DNA of 64,000 bases from Dasypus novemcinctus (taxonomy: Eukaryota; Chordata; Mammalia; Cingulata; Dasypodidae), in NCBI RefSeq assembly GCF_030445035.2, contig NC_080673.1:200444216-200508215 (forward strand). Direction: 5' to 3'. Each line of letters begins with the position of its first letter. The stretch's first letter is position 1. Shown here one piece after another: positions 34,641-47,799 of the stretch. Under the pieces are notes generated by a model. That model was not told the DNA's origin. It searched no databases and saw only the letters and a list, made by a program, of their open reading frames with translations. The position numbers were made by a program, and so were the translations under genes.

Positions 34641-35461
34641 CCTGTGATGAAGAGAGTTTAAATGGCCTTGCACCTAGGGTCTAAATGGAAAAGACTGGCA
34701 CATAGAAAGTGCTAAGAAAATGCTAGTTTATAGCACCTGAGGTATACACTTGAACCTTCTTCAAATGAACCTAGTTATTCCTTGTTCATTATTCATTATT
34801 CAACTATTCTACTAAGAGAGGTTTCTTTTAGTTACCCACAACAGAAATCAACTCTGATCAGCTTAAGCAAAATAAAAATAACAATCATAACTATGCAATA
34901 ATGATTATAATAATAAAATACATATACACAATTTTAAAGTAACTGATTGGAATTTCTCCGAGGTACCTCACAAGATAGAAAGTCAAGACTAAGATGCACC
35001 CAGAACAGCTCCAGGAACACGAACCTCACTGCACTGAGGACACCGACGGTGCTGGGCCCTGCCGTTATCCCCTTGCCTCTTTCCCTTTGCATGCATGCCA
35101 GCACCGGCATCTCTGCCTGGGCACCTTCTCTGAATGCATTCTTCCTAAGTGGTGGAGATGGGATTCTCACATGAGCCCAGCAGATGTCTACTGCATTAGA
35201 AGAGCGAGCCCTAGTGACTCTCAGGATAGGCAGTATGTTTGAATTCCAGAATAGGATTTTGGGGAGAAGCTTCCTTTTGGCTGTCAGTGTGGCAGAGAGA
35301 ACAGAGGTGCTGGTCTCAACCAAAGGATCCGGCAGTGAAAGGACCAATCTTAAAACCAGAAAGGAAAAGGAAGAGGTGAATAAAAGGAAACTAGCCTAGA
35401 ATTAAGTGGCTAGGCAGACAGGAACCCTCATCTGTGTCAGTGTCCCCATATACTCTAACTT
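34641..35461. other. Intergenic, nothing recognised
   Basis: Contains overlapping short frames on both strands around 34934-35399 with no motif I recognise. Confidence 0.4.
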
Positions 35462-35822
35462 TTTTTAAGATTTTATTTCTACAACCCCCCTTGTTGTTTG
35501 CACTTGCTGTCTGCTCCCTGTGTCTGTTTGTTGTGTGCTTTCTGTGTCTGCTTGTCTTCTTTTTTTAGGATGCACCAGGAACTGAACCTGGGACCTCCCA
35601 TGTGGAAGGGAGGTGCTCAGTCACTTGTGTCACCTCTACTCCCTGTTTGTTGCATCTCTTGTGTCTCCTTGTTGCATCATCTCATTGCATCTTCTCTTTG
35701 TGTCATCTTGTGTATCAGGTCACGATCTTGCTCACCTTCTTTAGGGGGCACCAGGAATTGAACCCAGGACCTCCCATGTGGTAAGCAGGCACCCAACTGC
35801 TTGAGCCACATCCACTTCCTCC
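35462..35822 (-). mobile_element. Armadillo SINE(s) of the CTCAAGTG/CAGGAACTGAACC class
   Basis: Two B-box-containing heads occur in reverse orientation: GCACCAGGAACTGAACCTGG near 35573 and CAGGAATTGAACCCAGGACC near 35751. One T-rich 3' end at 35460 precedes them. Reads as one dimeric or two adjacent copies. Confidence 0.75.
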
Positions 35823-36157
35823 CATGCACTCTTGAGGCTTCTGCCTGTGCAGCCCAGTGGGGAGCAATGTTTGGGTCCATCTGGTTCTGTGGGGGACAAT
35901 CTCTTGTCTTAAATTTCTGGTGTTTATGCTGAGAGCCGCTATCAGGCTTGCAGACCTAGAGCAGAGTGGAGGGGTGCCCTGGCTGATGACCCTCCCCACA
36001 TGCCCAGAACCCTCTAGTATGCAAATGCTGTTTGGAGAACTGTTCAGTGCCCCATACTTGGCCTATTATTCATGTGCATGTGATCAAATAAACTCAGTTT
36101 TATCCTCTTTAAAAAACAAACAAAAACCCACTTCATTTTTGTTTTGCTTTGTTTTGT

Positions 36158-36556
36158 TTTTTAAAGATTTATTTATTTATTTCCCATCCCCCCCACCCTG
36201 GTTGTCTGTTCTCTGTGTCTATTTGCTGCATCTTCTTTGTCCCCTTTTGTTGTCAGCGGCACGGGAATCTGTGTTTCTTTTTGTTGTGTCATCTTGCTGC
36301 GTCAGCTCTCTGTGTGTGTGGTGCCATTCCTGGGCAGGCTGCACTTTCTTTCACGCTGAGCGGCTCTCCTTACGGGGCGCACTCCTTGTGCATGGGGCTC
36401 CCCTAAGTGGGGAACACCCCTGCGTGGCACGGCACTCCTTTTGCGCATCAGCACTGTGCATAGGCCAGCTCCACACGGGTCAAGGAGGCCGGGGGTTTGA
36501 CCACGGACCTCCCATGTGGTAGATGGACGCCCTAACCACTGGGCCAAGTCCGCCGC
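36158..36556 (-). mobile_element. Armadillo SINE, full body
   Basis: Starts TTAAAGATTTATTTATTT and ends CACTGGGCCAAGTCCGCC, with the usual body. AAAAACCCACTT (left) and AAAATCCCACTT (right) flank it. Confidence 0.93.
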
Positions 36557-36732
36557 CAAAAAATCCCACTTAGTTTTGAATAATGAATGTACTCTACCTG
36601 CCATTATTATCCATAAAACAATGAAAGAGTTTTCTGATCACATGACCCATTATGGACACCACTGAGACATCAGTGGCCCAGATACATTTACGAAAGTCCT
36701 ACTCGGGTTGGGTGGTATCAAAAGATTATGCT

Positions 36733-37140
36733 CTCCGGAAGCAGATGTGGCTCAAGTGATAGAGCTTCCGCCTGCCATATGGGAGGACCTGGGTTCTATC
36801 CCTGGGGTCTCCTGGTGAAAAAGAAGAGAAAGGGTGCCCACATGGCGAGCCAGTGCCCGCGCAAGTGCCCATGTCATGAGCCAGTGCCCGCGCAAGTGAG
36901 TCGCACAGCAAGAAGAGAGACAAGGGGAGGTCAAGCTGAAGCACATCAGAAACCAGGACCTGAGGTGGCGCAATTAACAGGGATCATCTCTCCACATCAG
37001 AGGTCTCCGGGGTTGAATCCCAGTGAATCCTGGAGGACAGAAAATGGGAAGAGAAGACAGCACAGACAGCAAAAACAGCAGGGTGGGAGGAGGGGAAGGG
37101 GGCAGGAAATAAATAAATCTCTAAAATAAAATAAAAAAAC
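36733..37140 (+). mobile_element. Armadillo SINE with GTGCCC repeat, short allele
   Basis: Same subfamily as 16203: head AGCAGATGTGGCTCAAGTGA, then only about four GTGCCC units, AGACAAGGGGAGGTCAAGCT and GAGGTGGCGCAATTAACAGG, with an AAATAAATCTCTAAAA tail. Confidence 0.88.
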
Positions 37141-37654
37141 TATGCCCTCAGTCTGGTTGTCTCTGCCCAAACCTATGAAAGTCTTCATTAACAACTCAGA
37201 CCCACTAGCACTTGGACCCGCCGAGGTCTCAAGAGCAGTGCTTGCTTTGAGGCCTCTTGCCTTACCATCCTGGTACACATCCCACCACTCCTGAGTCCCC
37301 AAACATGAACAGAGCTCTTGAACAGTCTCTGCTCACACCTGGGGCCACCTTGAAGCCAGAATTTAATGTTTTCTTCTCCTTCTCCCATATAAACCAAAGT
37401 CCTCAATGGCTAGTACCATTGTTTCTCTGCTCTCTAGTACAATGCCCTACCCAGAAGAGGCATTTGATGAATGAACTCTGGTTTCCCCTGTGTCTTTTTG
37501 CTGACGAACCTCTAAGCACTTGTAATATTTCTTTTGAACCTCCCACATCCTTAAGCAGACCCTCAAAAAATAATTACTGAATTAGGAAAAAAGAGGTCTA
37601 CCTGAAATAGCTTTATAATAATAATGGTCTAAATCATCAAAAAGAAACAAGGAG

Positions 37655-37755
37655 GGGTAGTGGGTGTAGCTCAGTGGCTGCGTGCCTGCTTCCCATGTAT
37701 GAAGTCCCAGGTTCAATGCCTGGTACCTCCTTAAAGAAAAATTTAAAAAAGCAAC
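37655..37755 (+). mobile_element. Short tRNA-like SINE head
   Basis: TAGCTCAGTGGCTGCGTGCC and a degraded B box, AGGTTCAATGCC, then GGTACCTCCTTAAAG. Confidence 0.78.
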
Positions 37756-39380
37756 CAGGTATATGAAAACTGGGGATTGTTTTTAGGCCAGTAAGAATCT
37801 GCATGTCCTTCCTTGAGGGATTCAACACTGCTCATCTAGCTGCATTGAAAGTTATAAAACTAAATCTGCAAGCATATTTTGAACGGAGCTCATAAGGCAC
37901 CCCATCCACCACCTTAGAAAAACCCATGGCCTGGTTGGCTCTGGAGGGTGATTCCCCCATGTGGGGGGCCAGGTGGACTCGGTAACCCCCCTCCTTGGAC
38001 CTCACCCCACTACCACCACATCTCCCAAGGAAATCTGATGGCCCTCAAGTTAAAAAAGCAAGAGGAAGAAAACACCAGCCTTTCCAGATTGGCACTGGCA
38101 CCTGCTGGGAGAGAAAGGATGGCCCGAAACTGCATGGCAGCCGCTGGGCTAGGCTGAAGCTGGGAAGGGACCCACTTGCCAGGACCTACACAGTGCCCAG
38201 CCTGGAAAGCCCCAAGATGCACTGTCCTTTGGAAACACTGTATCTCCCTGCAGATCCCTGGCTCACAACCTCGTTCCAAGAGCAGAGCACCAGGCACTTT
38301 TGTGGGCTGTCATGAAATATGGATTGATTAAGTGCAAAATAACCAAGTGCCCTAGAAGTCTATGTCAACTCTGACAGCAGGTATCTAGAATCCTGTAGTT
38401 GCAAGAACCAAGGGGCCTAAGAATTTTAGTGGGGATACCGTAAAATTGCGAATATTCTTTTTTTCCCCCGGAAATCTGGGGGAGATTGGTTTCTCAATTT
38501 TAGCTGTATAATACCTCTCTGTTCAAGTACAAAATCATTCTCTGAGGGCTATCCTATAACACGACTATTTGTATCCTGATTCAGACTTGATGCCAAATCC
38601 TAAAAGCAGAGCCGTGAGGAACGATCGTTTAATCCCAGCAGAACTGCATCTTTACCTACCTTTGATCTACAATGGAGAAATCTAATATATGGACTTCCAG
38701 GGGCCTCCTGAGAGAAATCAGTCTGAGGCCACAGGAAGGCAAAGAGGCAGAGGTAGTATTTCAGTAGCTCACAATACCTGCTCTGTGGACAAACAAGGTC
38801 TGACCTTCTGAGCAACGTCTGACCTTTACTCTCTGATAAACACATGTATTTACTCAGTAATTACAATTTAAACTACTACAGGGGCAGTTGAATCACATCT
38901 ATCAAAGGGAATAAATAAGGCTTCCCTGGATCCTGTCACAAAAAAAAGCTAAACTAGCATTAGCCCTCAAAAGAAAACAAAGTAACTTCCATTTTCACCA
39001 GTGTATAGTTTTTTTTCCTCATAAATCCTCACTTTTGTAACCCAGACAGACAACTAAAAGTAAGATCTAACCCCAAATTACGGAAGCTGAAAAATCTAAT
39101 GAGTGAGCTGAGAAAGCTTGTGAGTTTCTTTAAATGTTAAAGGACAGTGGCAGACTCTCTTAAGATGGCATTCCTGAAGCTGGAGTAAATCACTGTTCTA
39201 TGTTATTTTTAACATCACTCAGGGCTGCAATCTGCTGGAGATACCATTTTCCACAGTTTTATCTCCTAGTTATAATCCTCAGTGATTTTACTGAACAGTC
39301 CTGATAACTATTTTGAGGAGATAGACACAGAGATGGAAACTTGAGAAATAGTACATTTTATGCATTTTGGGGATAAGTAA
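37756..39380. other. Intergenic between TMEM128 and LYAR, no gene seen
   Basis: Mixed-composition sequence with short open frames (for example 37995-38315) that show no recognised domain. Confidence 0.4.
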
Positions 39381-39680
39381 TCCCTCAAACACAGTGGGTG
39401 GCAGTGTAAAGTGGTATAAGCACTTTGGAAAACTGTTTCGCAGGCTGTTAAGGCTGAAACGTACCCTCTGGTGCTGCGATTCCTCTCCCAGGCATCTGCT
39501 CAGCAGAAATGAGAACGTGCAAGCGCCAGGAGACACTTAGCAGATGTCGATTTCATTAGAAATCCAGCTGCCCCGAAACAACCCAACATTCAGCAGTAGA
39601 GTGGCTAAGAACTATAGAATACACTCCTGCTGCAAAGCAACACGGCAGAATCTCAGGTAATATTGTCAGAAAAGCCATCC
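39380..39680 (+). mobile_element. Old L1 fragment
   Basis: CACTTTGGAAAACTGTTTCG, then CAGCAGTAGAGTGGCTAAGA and TGCTGCAAAGCAACACGGC, fits an old L1 ORF2 3' end. Confidence 0.6.
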
Positions 39681-39909
39681 ACAAAAGGGTCCAGCCTGGA
39701 AGCTTCCATTCCGTGAAGTTCAAAGCCAGGCACAACCAGCTCCTGCTGGGAGAAGTAAGGATCAGGGCCCTGGAGGCAACACTCTTGTTTCTTTGCTTCG
39801 GGCGGCAGCTGCACAGGTGTGTGCACTTGGTGAGAATTCATTGAGCTGGCCTGTTTGCATACTTTTCTCTATGCTTCCATATAAGGCTGACATAAGAAAG
39901 TAACGCACA

Positions 39910-40440
39910 TATTATTAGTTAAAGGGGTGCTGGTGCAAAATACCAGAAATTGGTTGGTTTTTATAAAGGGTACTTATTTGGGGTAGGAGCTTACAGATCC
40001 CAGGCCATAAAGCATAAGTTACTTCCCTCACCTACGTTTATTTTCACGTGTTGGAGCAAGGTGGCTGCCGATGGCTGCAAGGGTTCAGGCTTCCTGTGTT
40101 CCTCCTTTCCAGGGTCTTGCTTCTCTCTGGGTTCAAGGTCCCTTTCTTCCCAGGGTTTGCTTCTTCCTGGGCTCAGGGTCCTTTCTTCCTGGGCTGGCTT
40201 CTCTTTCCTCTGTGACCGTACTTCCTGGGGCTCCAGCTTAAGGCTTCAGCATCAAACTCCAACATCAAAAACCCCCAACTCTGTCCTTTGCCATGCCTTT
40301 TATCTTTGAGTCCCCACCATTGCACAATCAAAGCCCTAATCATAACTCAATCACACCCAGGTACAGACCAGTTTACAAACAATCCAGTATCTGTTTTTGG
40401 AATTCATAACCATATCGAACTGCTACAGCATGTAGGCTTG
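39910..40440 (+). mobile_element. Dispersed element with internal CTTCCTGGGCT repeats
   Basis: Homologous to 32391-32945 at both ends. Its middle (40100-40210) has about three degenerate ~35-bp repeats around TTTGCTTCTTCCTGGGCTCA, absent or eroded in the other copy. No coding capacity. Confidence 0.65.
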
Positions 40441-40549
40441 TTTGGCAGTTGCAGCACAGTCTCCTGAAAACCAGTTTCCCACGAACTATAAACCTGAGAG
40501 TCCTGCCAGTACTGAAATTGATTCAGTCTTTTAAATACTCTACCAACCC

Positions 40550-40700
40550 AAGGACATCAGTATTATAGATTAAAAAAACAAACAACTGGGGCACAGAGAC
40601 GCTAAATACCTTGCCCAAGCAGGGCCCTTGACGAGTAAGATGTTCAGCTAAGATTCAATCTCAAATCCAATTCTGGCACACAGGCCCGTTTTGCACATAT
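40550..40700 (-). repeat. MIR-like relic
   Basis: GGGGCACAGAGACGCTAAAT, CTTGCCCAAGCAGGGCCCTT and GATTCAATCTCAAATCCAAT follow the antisense MIR order. Confidence 0.55.
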
Positions 40701-41130
40701 CACCTCCCCTTGCTTCCCATAGGAATGGGAGTGGAAGCTGGGGTGGGGGAGGAGTAGGTGGAGGGGCAGGCAGAACAGAAAGATGACCGAATTCATCAAG
40801 TAGGCAATAACCACTTATCTTTCAATAATAAATCCCACAGGCCTTAAAGACACCGGACTCCAGGCAGAAGCCATCGTTTCCTGTCTGGGCCCACTTTACA
40901 ACTAGCACACCACCAGGACACTTTACTGCTTGCCTCAATATCTGTCTTCGCCTCCCTCAAGACAGCATTGGAATCCCAAGGTGCCAGCACACAGCCTGGC
41001 CCATGGGACGTGCTCTGGATTTATTTGGTTGGTCCTTGTAACTTAGAAGCATTGCCGTGACCAGAGAGCACAGGGCAGAAGTGCAGGCCGCAGGGGTGCT
41101 AGAGAATACAGGCACAAAAATCAATGCACA

Positions 41131-41427
41131 GGGAAGCGGATATGGCTCAAGTGATTGAGCTCCCACCTGCCACATTGGAGGTCCCTAGCCCGGTTCCTGG
41201 TGCTTCCTAAAGAAGACAGCAAGCTGGCACGATGGGCAGGCACAGCAAGCTGACGTAACAAAATGAAGTAACAAGAGATACAAGAAGAAAAACAAAACGA
41301 GAAACCCAACAAAGCAGGGAGTGGAGGTTCCCAGTGCTTCCTAAAGAAACGAGGGAGACGAACAGACATAGCAAGTGCAAATAACAAGGGGGTAGGGAGA
41401 AATAAATAATCTTAAAAAAAAAAAAAT
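41131..41427 (+). mobile_element. Armadillo SINE, CTCAAGTG head class
   Basis: GGGAAGCGGATATGGCTCAA head and an AAATAAATAATCTTAAA tail. AAAAATCAATGCAC flanks both ends as a target duplication (left copy ending at about 41130). Confidence 0.9.
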
Positions 41428-41474
41428 CAATGCACGCAAGACAACTTCCCAACAGAATCTTTTTTTCTCTTTTG

Positions 41475-42560
41475 TCCACTTTTTAAAAAATAAAAATGTA
41501 TTGAAGTATATCATTATACATGAATGTATATAAACAATAAATGTTTAATGAAAGTTGTGAACTTACAAAACAAACGTGTATCATACAGGGCTCCCATACC
41601 ATACCCACCAACAGTACCTTGCATTGTTGTGAAACATTGGTTTCAAACTATGGAAGAGCATGTCAAAATATTACAACTATAGCTCTTCTTACATTTGGTA
41701 TATTTTTCTCTCAACATATGCTATTATTTTTTCAACAAATCAGTTTTATTGATACATATTAGTAAACCATAAATCCATCCAAAGCATACAATCACTGGTA
41801 TTTGGTATAATCATATAGTTATGCATTCATCACTTCAATGATTATTAGAGCATTTTCATTATTCCAATAATACTAATAAAAAATAACAAAAATAAAAACG
41901 TAACACCTCTCAATCTCTATGCTTCCTGCCATACATAACTGCTATTCTGTTTCCAACTTAGTTTGTGCTTATATTTTATAAAAAGTCATATATGCAATAT
42001 TACCCATATTCACATTTCACATGAGGTTTCACTGTTACAGTCCCATGTTACTTTACAGCTTTCCTTCTAGTAATATACATGACCTTAGACTTTCCCTTTC
42101 AACCAGTCATACCCATATAATAGCTCTGCTAGTCATAAACACCATGATGTGCTCACCATTTCCATTCATTTCCAAAGATTTACAAACAACGCTTTCACCA
42201 ATGCTGCACAGATTAACTCTCAGCTTTCCAGTCTCTAAACCCAATTCTATTTTCTGGTAACCTGTATTCTAATTATTAACTCCATGAGTTTACACAATCT
42301 ACTTAGTTCATAATAGTGTAATCGTAAGTATTTGCCCTTTTGTGCCTGGCTTGCTTCACTCAACATCATGTCCTCCAGGTTCATCCATGTTGTCATATGC
42401 TTCATGACTTCATTTCTTCTTACAGCTGTATAATATTCCATTGTGTGTATATACCAGTTTGTTTATCCATTCATCGGTTGATGGACACCTGGCTTGTTTC
42501 CATCTTTTGGCAATCCCACCCAATTATTAATACATTAGTTTTGTATATTTGTTATCGTTC
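41475..42560 (-). mobile_element. L1 3' end, longest copy in the window
   Basis: Reverse-oriented. Landmarks in minus-strand order are CATGGATGAACCTGGAGGAC, TGAAGCAAGCCAGGCACAAA, AATAGCAGTTATGTATGGCA and AATAAAACTGATTTGTTG. It covers the end of ORF2 and the 3' UTR of the family also seen at 3265 and 10960. The short frame at 42247-42441 (MEYYTAVRRNEVMKHMTTWM) is an L1 relic. Confidence 0.75.
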
Positions 42561-45500
42561 AAGAGAAAACATTCTCATATTTGTCCTGTTAACCACAGCC
42601 CATCATCCATCACTGGATTCCCTGCGTTACACTCCCATGCTTTGTACACTAATAGAATCTTTTTTAAAAACTGAAATCCCACCACATGGGTATAATCTGT
42701 AATTTCTCTTCTGAAGTTAAAAGGTTGCGCTTTCTCACATGTACTAATTCTTCTGCCCAAATCTAGCTTGCTGGAAGGAGAACAAGGTTTTACTACACAA
42801 AAACCTCCAGCCCACATGTAATTTAGGATTCAATATAAAATAACACTTTCTGTACCTAGTAAATGAGAAATATAATACGCTTTCTTTGGCTCGCTAAGTA
42901 GAAAATTAGAAGGTCTATTTTAGCTCTTTCTTGAAAGCTTAATTGGAAGAAGGAATAAAGGCTGAATATATTCTGAGATCCAGGAACCTCAAAGTACTGG
43001 TAAATATACAGAATATACCTTTTTTCTTATCTTGGTTGAGTATAATATTTGATCTCCAATTTCTTTCCACAAGGGAAGAAGTTACAATCTTCAGTGTACT
43101 ACCGTGTCATGGCTCTGTCTCCAGGTATAAGTCAACAATATACAATTTATGCTGGAGTCCAAGTTCATTGCTCAGATAAGAATAACATCACGTAGGAGGA
43201 TCAGTTTTCAATGGTAGACTAAAGGAAAGAACTAAGACATGCTAAAAATAGCTTTCACTAATGAAGATGCATTGGATAAAACCACTGATCAGCCACAAAA
43301 GACAGCAAGTCTATACTATTTTTCTCTTTTCAATTCCTAGCAATTTATTTTGCAAAAGAAAGGCAATTACCGGCTAGTGAGATTACCAAAGTAAATTGTT
43401 TTAATGGGATCTGGTCAGCTCAAATTTTACCTTAAAATGAGATGTTTAGAAAGACAATGTGAGAGCATTCCAAAGAGACTCATGAAAATCTGCAGAGCTA
43501 TAAAAATGCTGACTATTAATCTTGACTTTTACTGGCTAAGACTCATAACCAGCCTGTGAGGGAGAGAAGTAGGAAAGACGCCCTTGAGAGAGGCGTCAAG
43601 TAACCAGATCACTTACACTTGACCAAAGCAAAATTAACCGTGAGATTTTGCAGGTTTTAACAAAAGCTCTATCTATATACACGCCCCTCTGCCACCATCT
43701 GTTTGCACTTTTTCGACCTCTCTCCTGCATTGGCCCAAGTCTGGCTCTCACAGCCTGGCAGAGGAGAGGGCAGTCTGGCCGCACGTTCACATCCCTGAGG
43801 CTCAAGTTTCCTCATGGGAATGTAAATTGCCTAGTGCTGCCTGACATTATGGAGGGCCTAAGCCTGCGACAGTCACACAGCTGCTTCTAGGTACTAAAGC
43901 TCTAGGGGAGGTCAAGCCCATCTTCTCCCAAATCCTGCTTAAGCAGCGCCCCAGGAACCAGCTGATGCACATAGCTGGCAACTGCCAGGGATGCCAGAAA
44001 ATAAGGTGCAAAATGCATCTGGCAGGTTTGGGGAAGAACTTTTCTGTATATCTGGTCATGAGTATGTCTTGCACTCCAAGTACCAGAGCTGTGAAGCCGT
44101 ACACAAATAGCTTTAGATCCATTTCTGAAGTCCCCTGGACCAGTGTCATGAGAGTTTGAGTCTGAGTTGGGCAGGCAACTGCCCAAACCAAAAGGGTGGT
44201 CTCTAAGCCCAGACCTTGGTAATGACCTGTGGGCCTTGCTCTGCAGCTCAGCCCATGGGGGCAAGTGAATGCCTGGATGGCCCTTCCCTCTACTGAATGC
44301 CAAGTTCAGTAAAGAGACACTTTCCTGACCGCGACTGTCAGAACCGCCATCAGTGGCCTTATGTCCGTCCCCTTAAGAGTTACAGGGAACTCAAGCCAAC
44401 TCCTCCAGCCCCAGTCGGAAACGGACTCTGCTAGAATCCCTGGGAAGCTCTGCTCTGCCAGGAAGTTTTAACTCCTGAGTATCTTGGCTAACAGGATAAC
44501 AGAAATGAGGACTCTGTCACAGCATAGATAAACTTTTTAAGTTAATTTTGTCAAATTTGCAAACTTTGTCTTAAATGTATCACAGTAAAACCAGAAGAAT
44601 GCAGAAAAACAAATATTAACACAGATGTTGAAAACCAGGGCTTACGCACCACGAGGTAGCTCCCGTGGAGGAGCTTTGCATCCCTCCACTGCATACCAGT
44701 GAGGGCAGTGGCATGTGCCTCCGCTCTCGGAGGGAATGGACCTGGGAGTCACCCCTGGGTCTGGGCTTGCCACCTGCACTAGACGCAGCAGTCACACCTG
44801 GTTTGGAGTTTGCCCTAAGTAGGCAGTCTGCATGAAGCTTCACTTTCACTTTCTTACGTCTCCCTTTTCTTTCCAGAATATCTAAAGCCTCTCATAACTC
44901 AAAAAATCTTCCCCATAGTAACCACGTGACAGCAACCACTTAACCTGCAGGTTTTAGGCTCAGTGCTGTGTGCCTCACAAGGAGTTCCTTCACTTCCAAC
45001 CCAAGAGGGACCTTGGGCGTCCCTGCGGTCCGGATGAGGAAAGGGAAGTTCTGAGAGGCTGACTATTCAGGGACGAAGGACGTGACTCCACAGCCCGTGT
45101 CCTAGGTCTTCGTGACGCACTGCCCCTCAACCCCACTGCCTGGCAGCGGCACGCCCTCAAGCCGGGGCTGAGCACAGCGTGCTGCTCGGCCCAGCGGGCT
45201 GCCCGGGCTCTCCCAGGAGCACTGAGGCTTTGCCTCCTCTTCCACCTCCTCCCGAGACTACCGAATCCGCTTATATGTTGTTCTGCGGCCCATTCTTGCT
45301 TTCACCTCTAGGACGAGATATTAACAGATAGTAGTCAGTTAACATTGGTTTAAGGGCTGGTTCTTACAGAAAACACCAGTTTTTAAGATGCTTGTGGGCA
45401 AAACCTATTCAACTTCAAGCACTTCAGTTAGCATTTCTGTTGCATTTCAGGGCAGCATGAGAACAGCATTTAGCAATAATGCTCATTCTCAAATGTGCTC

Positions 45501-45900
45501 TTTCCCTGAACTGAATGATTCTGCTCAGACCACGCTCTAAAATCTATCCACTGACAGATCTGTCTTTGGCTGAAGACAAACCCAGCAGGAGTGAGCATGG
45601 GCTCAAAATGCTCCCAAGAATTCCCTCTAATGAGTCTAACTTGCTGGTTAGTGAGGACAGTTATATGCAAAAGAGCCTCAGTACAATCACTCCTGAAGGA
45701 AAATCTGCAACTCACACATTTTAAAAACACGCACAAAAAACAAACCCACTTTACATAGAAAATATATAGAAATGAGGTTAAAAATGAATACTTTTTAGTC
45801 TAACCAAAGGAGTAATTATTTTTTTACTTGTCACTGGATTACATGTTTTAAAAATTTCCACATAAAAGCATTTTCAAAAGTACAATAATTTTACCACCAC
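42561..45900. other. Intergenic downstream of LYAR, no gene seen
   Basis: Short frames on both strands around 43600-44300 and 44900-45450 show no family motif. A MIR-like patch may lie at 44940-45130. GC rises at 45090-45250 without a convincing promoter. Confidence 0.4.
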
Positions 45901-45909
45901 AAATATAGA

Positions 45910-46095
45910 CTTTTGGACAAGAATATATTTTATTTTTTCATAAAAGCTCTACCAAAAATATATCTTTTCCTTAACTTAAAAATACAACTTTGGAAAGCAA
46001 ATTTGAGTTGTTATAATTCATGACATGTTTTATAAACAGCAATGAAAGGAACAAGTCAACGATAGAGTACACTCATTATCAGAATATAAAAATGT
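45910..46095 (-). terminator. LYAR: LYAR 3' UTR and polyadenylation signal
   Basis: After the stop at 46098-46096 there is an AATAAA on the minus strand at 45934-45929, implying a short 3' UTR of about 185 nt. The exact end is inferred. Confidence 0.5.
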
Positions 46096-46230
46096 TCACT
46101 TCAAAAGCTTGACTTTGTCCTTTACTAACTTAAAGGTGGGGTTTTTGCTGATTTTCTTGTTAAAGATAGCCAGAACTTCCTCTTCGGACTTGTGATGTTC
46201 ATTCGTCACCGTGTAATATTGAGCTAAAAC
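46096..46230 (-). CDS. LYAR: LYAR last coding exon
   Basis: The acceptor TTTGTGAAG ends at 46231. The frame is VLAQYYTVTNEHHKSEEEVL, then AIFNKKISKNPTFKLVKDKV and KLLK, with TGA at 46098-46096. This is the conserved basic C-terminus of LYAR. The acceptor lacks a strong pyrimidine tract, but the phase and sequence fit. Confidence 0.95.
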   Translation of the reverse strand, partial: VLAQYYTVTNEHHKSEEEVLAIFNKKISKNPTFKLVKDKVKLLK

Positions 46231-46770
46231 CTTCACAAAGAAAAACAAATGTCACGTGGGTATGCATATCTTGAAAATTTACCAGTAAAATGTTCTTTCT
46301 TTAACCCAGAAGTAGGTCAATGGCAAACATGAAAGAAACCCCTCTGCTGGCACATAGGTGTGTGCTGCTGCCAAGAGCCGGTCCAGCTGAACAGGCAGAG
46401 CACATTTCTGCACATGGGTCACACTCGGATAAAAAGTTAAAAAACAAAACGGAAAAGAAGCCACTGCTCAGGAACAAGTAAAGGGCAGCCAAGTATCTTG
46501 AACAATTAGACTTAATAAGAAATGACATGCATGAAGCCTTTCTCTAAACAAAAATCTTTTAAACAAGTCCAAAATGTAGGAGCTGCCCTAGCTGAAGAAG
46601 TAGGATGGGATTTTGCTCAATCTTTTCCCACAGGTCTTGAGCAGCTACAAGGAATAGCTTGAAAATCATTGAGATAGACACATACACAGTCAGGCCCCCC
46701 ACCCACCCCCACACACCCCTTATAGTATTTTAAATTAAAAAAAAAAACTTAAGTTTTAAAACAAGGAACT

Positions 46771-47192
46771 GGGAAGCAGACGTGGCTCAACTGATAAAGC
46801 GTCCATCTACCATATGGAGGGTCCAGGGTTTGATCCCCAGGGCCTCCTGACCCGTGTGGTAAGCTGGCCTATGCGCAATACTGCTGCGTGCAAGGAGTGC
46901 CATGCCACGCAGGGGCGTCCCTGCATATGAGTGCCTCACGAGCAAGGAGTGCGTCCCACAAAGAAAGCCGCCCTGCACGAAAAAAGCACAGCCTGCCCAG
47001 GAGTGGCGTCGCACATGGAGAGCTGACGCAGCAAGATAATGCAATAAAAAAGAGTCACAGTTTCCCAGGGCCAGATAATGTAAGCGGGCACAGAAGAATA
47101 CACAGCGAATGGACAGAGAGGGCAGACAAAGGGGGGGGGGCAGGAAAGGGGAGAGAAATAAATAAAAATAAATTTAAAAAATAAAATAAAAT
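46771..47192 (+). mobile_element. Armadillo SINE, CTCAACTGAT head class
   Basis: AAGGAACT flanks both ends. Full body, AAATAAAAATAAATT tail. It lies in LYAR's last intron, 54 bp from the preceding exon. Confidence 0.92.
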
Positions 47193-47245
47193 AAGGAACT
47201 GATTCTCCCCAGCTATTACAGAGCTGAGTTTGTTCATGCACATAC

Positions 47246-47331
47246 CTTTTTCCTTAGCTTTTTGATTGCTATTTCATTGTCTGGGGCCTGTTTCAGAACT
47301 GCTTTAATAGTTCCCTTCCAGTTAAATTTAC
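47246..47331 (-). CDS. LYAR: LYAR coding exon (penultimate)
   Basis: The acceptor ATTGTAG ends at 47332 and the donor GTATGT starts at 47245. The frame is (G)GT then KFNWKGTIKAVLKQAPDNEI, AIKKLRKK. This is the most conserved part of the LYAR C-terminal region. Confidence 0.96.
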
Positions 47332-47799
47332 CTACAATATAAAGAAAAGCACATGAGAAGTTCTGTCCTGTTGTATTTCTAGGGGGTAATGCAACAACCT
47401 CAGCGATCTTAACTTACTGCCCTGGAAATGAACTGACCCCTCAACAAGCAGGATGCTCTGAGGTCCTTGGAGCAACCACTTGCTCGTCCAATCCCAGGGA
47501 CCCAGAAGCACTAACTACCCTTCTTAATTAATTATCCCATTAACTAAGTATCCAACTGCTGTCACTACTACCAATTATTATAAAAAGTTTTATTCCACAA
47601 AGACATATGAAGAATCCACTAAGATCCATGAAGTTTGTGTCTAAGCACAGCAAGCAAGACAAAGATGATCAGACCAGCTTAAAGTTGAAAGGAAAACCAC
47701 GAATAATTACCATACTCTTTTCTAGTACAACTCAAAACCCTGTACATTGTATGTAAACAAATTAAAGACTCTGAAAGGTAGAGGGAAGGCAGCCTGGCC

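Noticed and set aside
42247-42441. Frame MEYYTAVRRNEVMKHMTTWM...
   Set aside because: A decayed piece of L1 ORF2, not a host gene.
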